A stretch of 64,000 nt of DNA from assembly GCA_950295325.1 (NCBI GenBank), contig OX485806.1:7192001-7256000 (forward strand). Direction: 5' to 3'. Numbering within the stretch: the stretch's first letter is position 1; each line of letters starts with the position of its first letter. The notes under the pieces were generated by a model. That model had not been told where the DNA came from, did no database searches, and was given only the letters and a program-made list of their open reading frames with translations. The DNA is from Polytrichum commune. Its lineage: Eukaryota; Streptophyta; Polytrichopsida; Polytrichales; Polytrichaceae. Positions 11,993-25,000 of the stretch are shown one piece after another. Position numbers and translations under genes: made by a program.

Positions 11993-12527
11993 ATGAAATA
12001 GTTTAAATCTAGCAGTCCTACCTTATGGTGGTTCCCACATCTATGGATCATAAAAGTTACAAATTGATAATATATCTTGTTGATGATGATATATGAGGTT
12101 CAAAATTTCTTGTAAAATCCAAAATTTGGATATGTGAGTTCATCTAATACCATCATATTCTTGGCATTCAACAAATAGCATGGAATAAGAATTTAAACTC
12201 ATGAAAATGAAGATTACGACAACGGTCTACCCAAAGAAGACCACCTTGACAATTGGCAATAACATTCGCCCCATAGTCCAACGAACCCGGGTGTTTATAA
12301 AGCCGCGTATGACCTCAACTACCCCCACGGCACAACTGACATCTTTCGACACTAACACACGACTCTCACATGAAGAGAGTTTTAAAAACCCTTATAAAAA
12401 CACTCGTATCATTTCCGGTTCACGAGATAGAGAGGACATACCAAGACCGAAAAATATGCACAAACATTGAGCACCAAACTATCCAAAGGACCACTTTATT
12501 CCGTTCTTCATGCAAAGCCTTACCGCC

Positions 12528-12559
12528 ACCCCCCCCCCCCCAAAAAAAAAAAAAAAAAA
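12528..12559 (+). repeat. poly(C) tract followed by poly(A) tract
   Basis: A run of about 13 C is followed directly by about 18 A. Open frames crossing it are low-complexity and not supported as genes. Confidence 0.85.
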
Positions 12560-12699
12560 CAACCGGGGCTCCAACCCCAAGGCCAAACTCCAAAGTAGGT
12601 ACGTTGTCCCATTGCGAGGAATCTTTGAGGAACTATACAATGTACGTGTTTTGGAATATAAAAATTGGGAGGCCTTAGAAACTCCACGGCAATGAACGA

Positions 12700-12890
12700 A
12701 GGAGAACCGGCCACTAGTTAGAGATGAACCGGTTGAGGCTTGAGAAACAACCGGTTGAAGTTGAAGATTGGTGGCAAATTACCCAACATTACGAGGAATA
12801 TGTGGAACATTCATCGAATTATTAAAGAAAACCTAAAAGATCACAACATGTGAACCGGTTGGACATGGAAACACAAGGGTTTTTGATCGA
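12700..12890 (+). repeat. dispersed ACCGGTTGA repeat, copy 1
   Basis: The order of phrases GATGAACCGGTTGAG, AATAACCGGTTGAAGTTG-like, AATTACSSA and GGAATATRTGGAA matches that at 48415-48600 on the same strand. ACCGGTT occurs three times in this copy. No coding capacity is seen. Confidence 0.55.
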
Positions 12891-13079
12891 TTATGCTCCA
12901 AAATCGCCTTGGACACTGCCCCGCGGGGACTGAATGGAGTTGTGATGGTCAATGCATGGGAACCCTAAACTACCGGATGATAGTGGAGAAGTACCCAAAC
13001 CTGGATGAAGTGGTTGATGGTTCGGTTCCCGCTTGTGAAATCTTCTCTCTAGTTGATGAAAAAACCTCGATGAAAAAAA

Positions 13080-13300
13080 CTACACCAAGGATTGTATTTA
13101 GTGTCACTTCCTATTTGGAGTTACGCGATGTTGTATCTTTTTACTGCTGATGTTATTTTCTTACCAAGTGACGATGTTGATCTTCTATGATGTCCAAACA
13201 CCGATTTGACCTTTGTTGGCAAAAGATGAGACGTACAATAAATAATTATAGCCTTGCATAATTCCAAAATAGGAAGTGACACTAAAGACAATATTTACTT
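13080..13300. mobile_element. short inverted-repeat element (MITE), TATTTAGTGTCACTT family, copy 2
   Basis: It starts CTACACCAAGGATTGTATTT and has GTGTCACTTCCTATTTGGAG inside the left arm. The right arm is the inverted GCATAATTCCAAAATAGGAA...GTGACACT. The interior aligns in order with 6220-6441 (GTCCAAACA..C..TTTGACCTTTG, RAAGATGAGA). Confidence 0.7.
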
Positions 13301-14312
13301 GAGCAAGGTGACCACTTGCCTCCTTGGTTCCAAAACAATAAAATCAAATGAAATCAAAAATCAATGCATGGGTTGGCTCTTTTTGCAGCCAATCATGACA
13401 TGATTGAAGCAACTAGAGTAGGCCACTGCACATATCCTTCAAGGCACAAACCCTCCCAAAGATGCTCTCATGAAGAGGACTTCGGGGGGGTCTTGAGAGT
13501 AAGTCGAGACTTGAGTGGACGGAAGACCGGGGGTCTTCATTGTGAAGAAGGTTGGGGAAGAGGGCGAGGAAGGAAGAGTCAAAGATTGTTTGAATAAGGT
13601 ATGTGGGTGTAATTTGGTCAATTTTTTTTTTGTTTCCCATTTCTTATTGATCGTGTTTTACGTATGGGAATTTGTGTGGCATTAGTGACTCTCTTATGAT
13701 GAATCACCCAAAAAACTAGGATTTCCCTTGATTTTATTATGAAAATTGTTGGAAGTGCTGATGAGTTATTTCCTCGGTAAATGAACACATAGGTCCCTCT
13801 ATTTGTATTGAGTATTGAGTATACTAGAGTAGTTGATAGAACTTGAAGTTGAGTCTGATCGTTTTTCAAACATGTGCTTTATTACGTTGTAGGTTTTTGA
13901 ATCCACGCCTAATTACACGTCATTCAAATATCACTTGCATACCTTATTACTACATTGAAATACTATTAAAAAAACATGTTTTTAAAGTGCATCTAATCTT
14001 TTTAAAGTATATTCAATAATTCTTGCTAAAATTTGTACTTGGTAACATTTATTTGACTAGAGCATACGATTTCAACCATCACAACATATTATCATAACAA
14101 AAACTATAGTTGGTTTTATATAAGTTAAATATGCTTACATTTGTTTATGATTCTCATTCATTGTCATTAAAAAAAATTAAATCTACTTGTAGTGTATGAA
14201 ACATATACTTAAAGATATTATAACACACTAGTCACTCAAGCATGCAATACCAAAGAAAAGAAAAGAAAAAATAACGCCAGTATTGTATACCGGCATGAAT
14301 GCGAACCCGTTA

Positions 14313-14353
14313 GCCCTATATTGATCGCGGTGTCCCGTGATGCAATATAGGGC
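14313..14353. repeat. strong hairpin inside a small foldback
   Basis: GCCCTATATTG is followed, after a short spacer containing a second inverted segment (ATCGCGG/CCGTGAT), by CAATATAGGGC. Looser inverted similarity continues outward to about 14272 and 14395. Confidence 0.6.
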
Positions 14354-16339
14354 GTTATGCCTCTTTTGCAATAACAATACGCTAGTATTTTTCTAACCAT
14401 AGTCAATTCTATTGAGGTTCTTTTGGTTTACTTATTTCAACTCTTGCATTTTGTTGAGGTTGACCCTTTCTATAGATGAAGCAGTCCAAACTTTCACAAC
14501 TTCTTTCGACTCTACACTAATATTCCCATAAAGTTAACAAAAGCCTCCCAAGTATAATGGTATTGTGTTTAGGTTTAATATGCCCTTGTTCATTTGGACG
14601 CTCCAAAATATATTGAAACAATAATGTTTCATGTTTGGTGTAGCTTTGAGCTTTGGCAACATGTGGAACTCAATCTCTTGCAAGGTTGTATAATGATGGT
14701 AACCAAAATGAATAGTGGCTACATTACCACCAATTGATGTGGATGAGGCTAATGTGGACACCTCCAACTTTGTGATATCATCTAGTTGATGGATTCAAGC
14801 ATTAGAAGCTCGAGTAAGTTAGTAATTGCAAATCAGGACCAAAGAATTTGAAATCATTGAAATTGGAGTTAAGGAAGGTGTTGATACAGGCTCAGGAATC
14901 AAAGATTCTCCATTTCCCAGTGTGGTGTTATAAAGGAGAACTCTTTTATCGTTCAATGTTATGTAAGTGGACAACCTCATTAGCATATTCTACATGGGTC
15001 ATTTGCCAATGAAAACCAAGTTTAATGCCAATATTGGTTGTGTCGTGTCTCTAAAGTGGTCACATGTAAGATCAAATGTTCCCAAAATGTTGTTTCATTA
15101 AAGAATACCCACAATACAAGTTGATCGGCACCTCATAGCCACATGCCGCCTCCTAATTTGCCTATCTCAAGCACAAAAATCAAGCATGTCATGGCTCAGT
15201 GGATAACACTCCTAATTATGGATTATAGCGGATGTAGATATGGTCGGACAAAAGTGTTGCTTGGACAAAAATGTTCACCTTGGCGTTTAGGGATTAAATG
15301 TGACTCCAAAAGTTGAGATTTGGAATACTCCTTCCAAATCATGGCCGAATATGTACTATCTACCCAACATGCAAAGTACCAAAGTGACGTCAACATTCTC
15401 CTAATTCTTATAAACAATGCACACCCATTTCTATTATTGAGCTATGGAAATGAGAATATGGACAACCTTGGTTGATGTACTAGGTGAAATAATTATCATA
15501 TTTTGAAGGGTGAAATATTCTTGAAGCTTTGAGGAATGTGAAACCCTTTGTTCAAGGTGGAAAGGGGTGGAAAATGCACCCATATTTGCTATTCTCATTA
15601 TTTTAGACAATATCATTGAAAACAATTCAATTAGCTCCCTTTAGATGCTCGTTTTAGCCCTTAAAGTTGTTGGTACACTTTCTAAGTCCTACACCTTTTG
15701 TCTAATGAGTTAGGTTACCATTGGGAGTTATATATCACCATAACATTTACCGAGAGTATCATTTTCTTTTTTTATAACAAACTAACACAAGTAGTTAGTA
15801 TGCACACCGAAGAATATGATATAACTTAGCTAGTAGAAAGAAATAATGTCAGTAAAAAGTTATAGCAACACGTACCTGTGAATGGTAACCCACACTGATA
15901 AGACAATTTAGTGTGTTAGATAGTTTGTACAAGCCCCCAACAATAAAGTCCAATATCATTTGGTCTATCGGACTAAATATATATATCGAGGATAACTTTC
16001 GACAAGAAGAAAATGAAAAGATATGCGTATCATGTGGTATGTGTTTGAACCAATTTGGCATGTGCCGTACTAGCACATGGCACCCATGCATATGAATTAT
16101 GGCTTTGCAAGATTTGTATGCTATTGTGTGGTTAGTTTTAGCAGTAGTTGTAGTGTGGCCCCCGTGTTCCCTCCACAACATCTCTAACTAATTTTAACCT
16201 CTAATTTGGCATGTGCAAGTGACTTTCATGGTAGGTGGGTTGTCACAAGTTGCTTGCTCAATAGCCACATGTTACTTACTTATGCAACTCCTACACTCGC
16301 TCTACAAGGGAATTGAAGTTCATTCATCTAAGGTAGATG

Positions 16340-16660
16340 CAACACTTCTGGTAAGATATGAAACAAGCATTTAGTGTGAGATGATTAGCAAATCCAAATC
16401 GACACCATAGCCATTTGTCTCCTACTTTCAAAGTTTGTATGGATATCTTATTTAACATCAAAATGAAGATTCTCATGCTCAATAGGTGGTCATACATGTC
16501 CCCCAATGATGTTGACTATTGAGCCTATAATAATTAACATTGGACTTTTGAGCATGTAGTCCAAACTACATCAAACACATGTCCTTTTGGTGTATGTTCT
16601 TAGATCCACACCTAACATACCACTCAACCATAGGTGTCCAAATTATTGTCATGTTTGGTA
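16340..16660 (+). repeat. dispersed repeat, unknown family, copy 2
   Basis: Same block order as 8270-8640, including ATGAAACAAGCATTTAGTG, GATTAGCAAATCCAAATC, GAAGATTCTCATGCTC, CATACATGTCCCCC and AACACATGTCCTTTTGGTGT. Confidence 0.5.
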
Positions 16661-18283
16661 TTAGGCATGTGTACCTTATACAAGCCCATAACTCTCTATA
16701 CTTTATTCCACAAATATGTATGCTTGGTTGGAAGAAAGCAATTGAAAAACAAGTTATTTGTACATAGTGTCACTTTGTTGCCTTTGACGCATATCAATGG
16801 TGAATAGCCTCAACAAACCTCCATATGAAGCACCCATGAAGTAGGGGTCTTGGGGGAAGACCACTCTGGTGAGAGGGGGTTAAAGAGGGGCAAAGGAAGG
16901 ACTTGGAGAATTTGAGTCTTGCGTGAAAAATGGGAAGAGTGGGGGTCTTGGTTGAAGAACATTATAATGACATGTCATTATGTTGTTTGCCCTCCACATG
17001 GTCATGGCTTTGATCATCTAAGAGATTAATTTGGGGTTTCCAATGTCGATTACGGAGCCGAATGAACTAATAAAAATAATTCTATGTCATAATGTGCTTG
17101 GCTGCATTTTCACTTTAGGTAAGATTGGTGTGGTCAATTCAAAGAACATGTATTGTGTCGGAGGCATAATATTGCTAAGCGATGAGTGTTTGTTCATGTG
17201 GGCCCTGAGAATATAATCATAAGATGCCCCAACTACTGCAAATTCATATTGCTTAATAATGCTATAGGGATGAGAAAGCTCACAAACATTATTCAATGTA
17301 AGCAAGGATTTTAGTTCCTTCAAAAAAAATAAAAAAATAAAAAAATAGAGCTCCTACACCAGGCCACATGCAACGGTGGGCAATGGTCTTTTTAAGTGGT
17401 TGGGTATTGGGGATCGGAGTTAGTGGGTGGGGTGGGCCCATGCTAAGGTGGGTTATATAGACAACAATGTTTTGAGACATCGACATTGATCAATAACAAA
17501 GAGGAAGGGGGACAACCTACATAAAACATTGTTCAAGGTAACACAACATAACATGGGCCCATGTATCACAAGTTCATTATACTTAGATAATGCCCATAGA
17601 ACCTTCTTTCAACCCATATTCAACTTGAACATTGGTTATTAGGAGGGAATTCACATGGTAGTTGTTTGGGCATTGACAAAGCTTGATAGGTGGAGGCCGG
17701 TGAATACATGTCAACAACCTACCTCAGATGTTGAACTCGGTGATATGGTTTAGCGATGAATCATGTTTAGCATTAAGTCTAAGTTTGCACCACTTCGGAT
17801 AATCACATCAGCAATGTGAGAAGGATGTAAGATCTACTCAAAGAAGAGGACCAACTCTAAGATTTTTCATTTTGAATATTTTTATAAGTTCTATAACTTA
17901 CACAAGAGTGCAATATTTTATGGAAGTGTTGATCTTAGGCACACATACCCTAATCTCTAAAGGCCAAGAAGGAGTGTTGTAGTAGTTGTTGTTTGTTTGT
18001 TTGTTTGGTCCATGAAACCACTTCATGCCATCCACACCAACGTACATATTCACATTATAATCTTTAGAGCTAGAACACGTGGAAAATTGAATTTTGGGTG
18101 AGGGATCCTAACTTTTAATACATGCCATCCATCTTGTCAAATCCACCACTAAAGATACGTGTTTCTTGATTAAATTGCAAAATGGAGATTATGGTTTTTG
18201 AAGGTTTTGAGGAGAGTTGGGTTTGGGCCTTTAGGGGTTAAGCCTTCAACCATGCTAAGTAGTGTTATTCTCTTGAGGGCCGG

Positions 18284-18563
18284 TTCACATGGGGTCCCGA
18301 GTCCCGAGTCTCACTCATGTTGGCAAATCCCAACATGGAGGCAAAGTCCCAACTTTTCAACCTCAAGCAACCATTAAAATATGGTCAATTATCATTAAAG
18401 TTGGATCTTCATTATTTTATGCAAAAGTATTCATGGGACTTGTGTTGAGAGTTGGGTCTAGCTTTTTGCTCGACCCAATTCTCAACACAAGCCTTAAGCC
18501 TCACCTCCAAAAAGTGTTGCCATGTAGGCATCCATGTCATAGTTGGGACTTGGGACCCGTGTG
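18284..18563. mobile_element. foldback element with GGGTCCCGAGTCCC-type ends
   Basis: The left end, TTCACATGGGGTCCCGAGTC, is inverted at the right end (other strand CTTCACACGGGTCCCAAGTC). A nearly perfect central hairpin lies at 18439-18491, with 20-bp arms CTTGTGTTGAGAGTTGGGTC and its complement around a short loop. No coding capacity. It is probably a non-autonomous DNA element. Confidence 0.6.
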
Positions 18564-18670
18564 AAGTGGTAAGTCCCAACTTCCATGCTCTCAACGGCTA
18601 AGATTGCACGGATTGAACTCAAGTGACTTGAGACTTAGGATTTGGGACATGTGCGAACCAACCTTGAGTG

Positions 18671-18693
18671 AAGGAGGAGGAGGAGGAGGAGGA
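18671..18693 (+). repeat. (GGA)n microsatellite
   Basis: About seven GGA triplets. Confidence 0.9.
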
Positions 18694-19199
18694 ACCTTTA
18701 ATGAAATGAAATTGATTTCAACTTCATTACAAGAGTAGAAACGGCATAATCTTTTATCTCTTAGAAATAGGCATAGTTGATCACCGTTGGGTTTCAATGG
18801 CAAGTCTATGAGTCTAGGTGCAGTAAGCAACAATGGGGTAGGGTGTTCGGGAAAGAAGAGTTGGAGGATTAAGGTTGATGCATGAATAACTGATAAAATA
18901 AGAGAGTTTGCATATGTTAAGGAGGAGTAATAGCGGGAAATTCTTTATTAATGAATTCATGAATCCAGAAATTGCTACAAGTTTTGAAGCATAAATTTTA
19001 GGGTTACACATAGTCAATGTATGGGTTAGCCCGTAACGCTCATCTCCATGCTACTCTTTAACTATGACAATCGCCAAAACTCTTATGAGATTAATCAATC
19101 AGAAGCGGCCACCACATAAACTTTAACTTTGTTCGCCTACACAATATAGATTTCATCCATGTCGACATTACATAACCCTAGTGAGCAGTTAAATGGACC

Positions 19200-19760
19200 T
19201 GGACGACGATGGGTGCCGCGACCTTAGGTAGTGTCGTGGGCGACGCGGGTGGAAGACCGTTGTGGAAGTGGTAGGTAGGTAGATCTGTCCGTCTGTCCGC
19301 CCTCCGCCTTCGCCTCCGGAGCCCGCCATGGCGCTCGGAGGATTCATGGCGCCGGACTTTAGGTAACTAATTACCACGGTCAAAGACACTCCATCCGCCT
19401 CGCCCCGCCCCGCGGCTAGCTTTTGTCTCTCGGGTTCTGTGGAGCTGTGGCCGTTGGACTGGAGGGGGAATCGGCCGGATGGATGATGCAAACTGATGCT
19501 ATACTTATATCTATCTACTCACTCATCTGCGCATGTGTCTGTCTGTCTGTCTGTCTGGCTTAGTGTGTGCAGGCGTGTCCGTTAGGCTGCGCTTTGACTT
19601 AACTTAGGCTGCAGGCTGCTTAAGTTTAGTCTAGTCCAGTCTGCCTACGAGCTGGCGGAAACCTAGACCTCGATGCGCATCACGGGGCACAAGAATCGGA
19701 GGAACGGCAGACGCTCGTCCTTGCGCGCGTGCTGAGGTAAGAATTTCCGCCGGGGGACAG
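19200..19760 (+). promoter_or_regulatory. GC-rich block, possible promoter and first exon of the kinase gene
   Basis: This block is clearly more GC-rich than its surroundings. It carries short CTGT runs (19540-19555) and ends near 19732-19740 with a CTGAG|GTAAGA splice-donor-like site. It precedes the kinase exons on the same strand. The link to the kinase gene is inference; no TATA box or start codon was fixed. Confidence 0.3.
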
Positions 19761-19764
19761 ATCA

Positions 19765-20575
19765 GGAGGATCTACTGAGGAGCGAGGGAGAGATTGGATT
19801 GATTGGGAAAGGCTCTAGACGAGGAGCAGCAGAGGGAGGGGCAGGACAAGCTTCGGGATGCAGCAACAGCGGGTGTAGAAGCGTGCTCTGTTCTGGTTAT
19901 GAGGAGCTGGCTAGCGCTTGCTTACGTCTTGATTCCACATAGACAGATTATTACAGGGGTCCGTGAGGACGTGGAGTGTGCGAGAATGACCTAGTTGGTT
20001 TCTACACATGAGGTGTCGCGTATGTGGATCTAGGAGTGGGAGGGGAAACGGAGAGAGATTGGTATAATTGGAAAAGCTCAAGTACCGGGAGTAACTCTGC
20101 CGAGTCGACGAGGGGAGAGCAGGACAAGCTTGGGGATGCAACAGCATGTGTGGAAGTGTGCACTGTTCTGGTTATGAGGAGCTGGCCAGCGCTTGCCGAC
20201 GTCTGATTCCACATACGCAAATTATTGCAGGGGACCGTGAGGATGTGGAGTGTTTGAGAATGACCTAGTTGTTCCAGACAGGAGGTGCCGCGTAGGGGGA
20301 TCTCGGAGCGGGAGAGATTGGTTTAATTGGAGAACCTCTGGTAAGAGAGTTCTCTTGCGAGTCGACGAGGAGAGAGCAGGACAAGCTTCCGGATGCAACA
20401 GCGGGTGTGGACAGTGGTTTGTTCTGCTTATGAGGAGCTGGCTAGCGATTGCAGCTGATTCATTGATCAAGGTCTTATTCCACAGAGACAGATTATTAAA
20501 GGGGGCCGGGAGGACTGTGAGAAATAAGAATGACCTAGTTGTTCCGCACAGGAGGTGCCGCATATCTACCTGTGT
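19765..20575 (+). repeat. tandem array, three units of ~256-275 bp
   Basis: The phrase GAGGAGCTGGCTAGCGCTTG begins at 19901, 20176 and 20432 (spacing 275 and 256). Each unit also has a GAGAGATTGG...ATTGG block, a CAGGACAAGCTT..GGATGC block and an AGAATGACCTAGTTG end. Units are similar but not identical. The array lies between the GC-rich block and the kinase exons, so if the gene starts at 19.7 kb it is intronic or 5' UTR. Confidence 0.8.
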
Positions 20576-21094
20576 GTGGCGAGCTTCAGTTCCAACAGGA
20601 AATGTGCTGCTTAGTCCCGGAGATAGAAGTGGTGCGGAAAAATCCACGTGGAAATATTTAAGGCCTTCGAAACACTAGTACTTGGAAAGCTTTGGGAGGC
20701 AGTTAGTGACGTTGTTAGAGCTGTGGACGGTCTAAGGGATTCATCGACTGAATGCGCACAAGTCCATCAATGATCACCTGATCTGAGTTCTGCCTTTTAT
20801 CAACAGTCATATTCTTTTGTTATCAGCCATGTTATTCATTGAGAGACGAACGGAAGAGGAAGCCACTCTTTAATAGAGAGAGAGCTTCGATGTGTTCTAA
20901 GGGAATGGAATTAAACATCTCTTTCTGCAAGTAGTATACTACTCTGATGACTTTCATAGATTAGCTTCGACACATTTCTTTCTCTAGTTAGTGAGCAATT
21001 TGCTCAAATAGCCACAGGAGCTGACTATCTAGGCTAATTGCTTTCAGTGTTGCGAGCTAAAGTGGCTAGTGGTTTGTATTCGAGATTCGAAGGC

Positions 21095-21421
21095 ACACTA
21101 AATAGTCCTATCAGTGTGGACCCCAGTAAGTCTCTAGAATTTAACATTAATTGTCATACTACTAGTTTATGCGGCCCACGTTGGTTGTATACTTGCACCA
21201 AATCTCTAGTTTAAAATCAATGTGGACCTAGAAACTGATTGGGTGACTTTGATTTTTGTGCTTCTTTTGTCCTTGAACTCATACTCAGTGTTGGTTGCAA
21301 GTGTCTAGAAAGACGGAGGGGATGACCTGGGCTCTTTGGCCCACATTATTTCCATCCTGGCTAGAAAATTTGTGTGGCCACATCAATTGTATCCTCATTA
21401 ATTGCACTATTTAGTATAGTT
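21095..21421. mobile_element. MITE with CACTAAATAGTCCTATCAG ends, copy 2
   Basis: The left end ACACTAAATAGTCCTATC is inverted at the right end (other strand ACTATACTAAATAGTGCAAT). The interior includes GGGGATGACCTGGG, the complement of a segment in 6731-7086, so the two copies lie in opposite orientation. Confidence 0.6.
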
Positions 21422-22021
21422 TCGAATAGGGGAGGGGGACATGAATAGGTTGACTGGGAGAGGTTGCGTTTCTTATTAGTGATACATGGCAATCTTACCT
21501 GAATCTGTATATTATTGAACCACCAAATAGTGGAAACAATGATTAAGAGGGAATGGTGATGTAGGTTAAGAGTCTTTCTAAAGACTCTGCTTGAAGGAAA
21601 TGCGAAGCATCCAGTTCCCAGGGTGGTTGTTTGACGCGGAAAGGTGCCGCTGTGCTGTTTCCAACGATGAGATCCGGTACGTCCTCACTATAGGAAATTC
21701 TTTAGCCTCTCTTATAGCTACTGCTACTGCATCTTTCACCATTTGATTCGTAAGAGGTGGTTTTGTATGCTTATTACAACAACTTAAAGTTCCATGTGCA
21801 AATTCTTTAGAGGAGCCACGTGTGGCTTGATTAGTATTGTACACATTAATATCGGCGAGTTACTTCTGGCTTGATGTTATGGGTTGAGTTCCTGAGGAGC
21901 TACGGTTCTTTATTAACATTGAGAGATTAATTCGGTATGGTCGAAATTTGAGATTCTCACCTGACAGCTATGAAATGAAAGTTCTAAAAGCTTCGTAGAT
22001 TGAACTTCGTAATATCTTCAG

Positions 22022-25000
22022 GCTGATGGAACCGTTTGGTGTCAGGACGGCGTGCCAAATCAGGGCAAGGATCATCCTCCAGATCCGAAAGGTCCAAGGA
22101 CAAGCGAGAAGGGAGCTTTCGACGAGCTGGTTTAGGTTTGCACCTATCCTGCCCCTTTTAATAACCTGATAGGCAGGCGTTGTTTGAAGTTACTGTACAC
22201 CACATACTTCATGTGACGTGTGTCAAGGATAACCTCATTTCTGAGGCTATGCCCTGGTATATATTCTCAATGTATGAGATTTGTATGCGAACTGATTAGG
22301 GTCTAGGGGTCACATCCTGAAGTTACTTGCATATTCTTCAGATACTGTCTTATGTGCATTCTATAGTATAAAAATTTACGCTTGAGCCCAGTATGGGTTG
22401 TCCAAATTTTAAACTGAACAGTACTTTTAATGATAGATTCAAGCAATCCTTGAAGAAACTTGCCTTATCTTTGGAAAGTTTCTCAACTTAGACCTACACT
22501 ACCTTTTGGAAATATTGATTATTGATGCACTTGGTTGTTGCAGAGGGTTTGAAAGACTTCTCTCGCAAAATTGTGAATGTGGATGCATTCATTAGTGAGA
22601 TTGAAGGGTGGATACAAGAGAAGCTTCATGTTCTTCCTTCAGGAAGAACAAAGTTCACTCCTCCCTTCCAGGTCGACCAGCTTCGTTTACTTGACTATGC
22701 CTTGGAGGGGGTGTCTTTCCAGCAGTTACTCCGAATGCCTCTTACTCAGTCAGGGACGACCTCACCAGGTGAGTGTGTTTGTTCTTGTCATGTTTGAGAA
22801 GGTGGAGGACTAGAAATTCATTGTAGGTTTGCAAACAGTGAGGGATTTGAGTCAATATTTGGTCTCTAACTTTCAACTCTCTTCGCTTCAGAGACAGGAA
22901 TATATCTTGCTGTGGAGGATTTCATGCATGCTGCTACACAACGGCTGTGGGAAACATTTTGGAAGTCTCCAGAAGAATCTGTGCAAATGCCTTTCTATGT
23001 CATGGGTCCCCACACTTCTGCTTCAGAAACTCTTTCGGTACGCTGGCTGCTTGATCACAATATCTCTTCCAAGTCCATTTTGCCTCTGTTACAATGTAAT
23101 CTGTGCGGCCCATCTATTTTAGTTCTATCCTTCGTGTTAAAGCTAGCCTCCAGTACACAGGGCTATTGTGCTACAAATTTGCTAGAATATTACCAGATAC
23201 TAGCCAGGAATACTATTTGGATTTGAACAACAGATCAATTAGTCCGACTTCTATGCATGAGGCCACAATAATCTCTTCAGTATTACAAGAATAGCTCTAA
23301 AAATAATCGATGCGGGGGTGGCGAATATAGAGAACATCAATGAGAAAGATAGTGCTCTGGTTTTCGATTCACAGAGATATATACTTGAGTTGCATTCAAA
23401 TAAAGCAGTCAGGTGAGGTATTGATCAATTTGTCCTGTATGAATTGACAGGCTTTAGTAATGGACAGGACCAGTCCAAGGGGAACTGGGGGCACACTGCC
23501 TGGAGCTGCCCTAATCTCAAAGAATGGTTCAGGTGGAGGTGGAGGACATGTTTTATGGGACCATGTTGCAGCTTTCATGGAAGTTAGGGAGGATGTGACA
23601 GGTCCTACTACTCAGGGAGTGCAGGGCACCCCAGCTCTTGGGATCATTGGGCGTGCCCTTTTTCACGGTCTACTGATGCTTTCATCAAGACCTCTAGCAA
23701 AGAGAACTTCAGTTAGACACAACTTAGATACTGCCTACATATTATTTGTAGATTCAAGACAGGGTGGTGTTGTGAGGCTCAAAGGTGATGTCACAAAGCT
23801 GGAAACCAACACAGACAATGTGTATGCGAGTGCTGCCCTGTGGATTAAGGATTATGTGGAAGTGACTGTTAGTCCTGTTGAACACGTGTGGAATAGGTTT
23901 GGAAACGCAAATTGGGGAGACATAGGTGCACTCCAACTCCTTCTGGCCATTTTCCACTCAATTGAGCAGTGCCGAGGTCCACCAAAGAATCCACTTGCTG
24001 AAATGGCAGCTCTTCACAATGAAAGGATACAGAGAAGATTGATGGAGCGTGAGACTTTGGAAATGCAAGAAAATGGTGAGACTGGATCCTCACGACACAG
24101 CAATTCTCTTCGCAGGAGCAGCCGGCGTGAAGCACTTGAAATTGAGGAAGAAGATGAGGTAGGAGAGAACCATAAGCTTATTTCGGAATGGAGTTGGTCA
24201 GTGTGTATGTGTGTGTGTGTGTGTGTGTGTTCTATAAATATTACTTTGGGTATCAGTTTATGAAGATCATGAAGGAGTGAATTTCATCTTTAGGTAAGCA
24301 TTTGTGGTGATCTATTATCACTGCTCGGAACCCTAGCCATAATTGTTTGACCTATATCAGTCCCATTCATGTGAGTTCAAGATACAGCAGTGATCACCTT
24401 TAAATAGACATGTGGCTACTGCTTTCGTTTGTCTCTGTTCTTAAGTTGTTCCTCACATTACTATACACTTTAACTAGGCACTTAAATTAGGGGTGCGATT
24501 TAAGTGTCTATCAACCTTCATTTGCCTACACTTTTCTTGGCAGATATGAAGATTTCTCATTTTCTTTACGATTTGTGGGAGGCTGGTACTCACAGTTTCG
24601 TGTGTGGAGTGGCTTTTCAGGATAATGATAGTGAGGATGTTCGAAGTGCTTCAGAAACTGTTATGAAGCTTGAGCCTGGTACCATCTTGTGGCTGGAGGA
24701 TGCCCATTGGCAGCGAGGCTTTCAGATACATGAGCAACTAGGAAGGAGAAGTTCATCTGTATACAGTGCAATCTCTCTTGATGAGGTGGGAAAACCTCTA
24801 GCAGTTCATGTTGGTGCACACCCCTCTCAGTTGGAACCTTCATGGGAAGATATGAGCACATGGTACCAGGTGAGTGTCTCTCTTTGGTGTATTCCAAGTC
24901 TAGAAATTGCAGTACTTGTGTAGCAACAGAATAAACCTCATTCCTTTTGCTGGTTAAGCTGTGGTCAAGAGGTTGTAACACTATATATAGAGGTCTTAAC

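Larger units (their letters stand above)
13301..18280. other. long AT-rich intergenic stretch
   Basis: About 5 kb without a supported gene. It holds a fragment of the dispersed repeat near 13790-13940, a hairpin at 14313-14353 and another dispersed-repeat copy at 16340-16660. All open frames are short and featureless. Confidence 0.4.

Noticed and set aside
12201..12714. Overlapping open frames across the poly(C)/poly(A) tract
   Set aside because: Low-complexity translation (Pro and Lys runs), no motifs, and both strands open.
19189..19491. 100-residue minus-strand frame in the GC-rich block
   Set aside because: GC-rich sequence opens frames by chance; composition is Ser/Gly/Arg-rich without motif.
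20222..20678. 141- and 142-residue frames on both strands in the tandem array
   Set aside because: Both strands open over the same repeat, and the frame is not kept between units.
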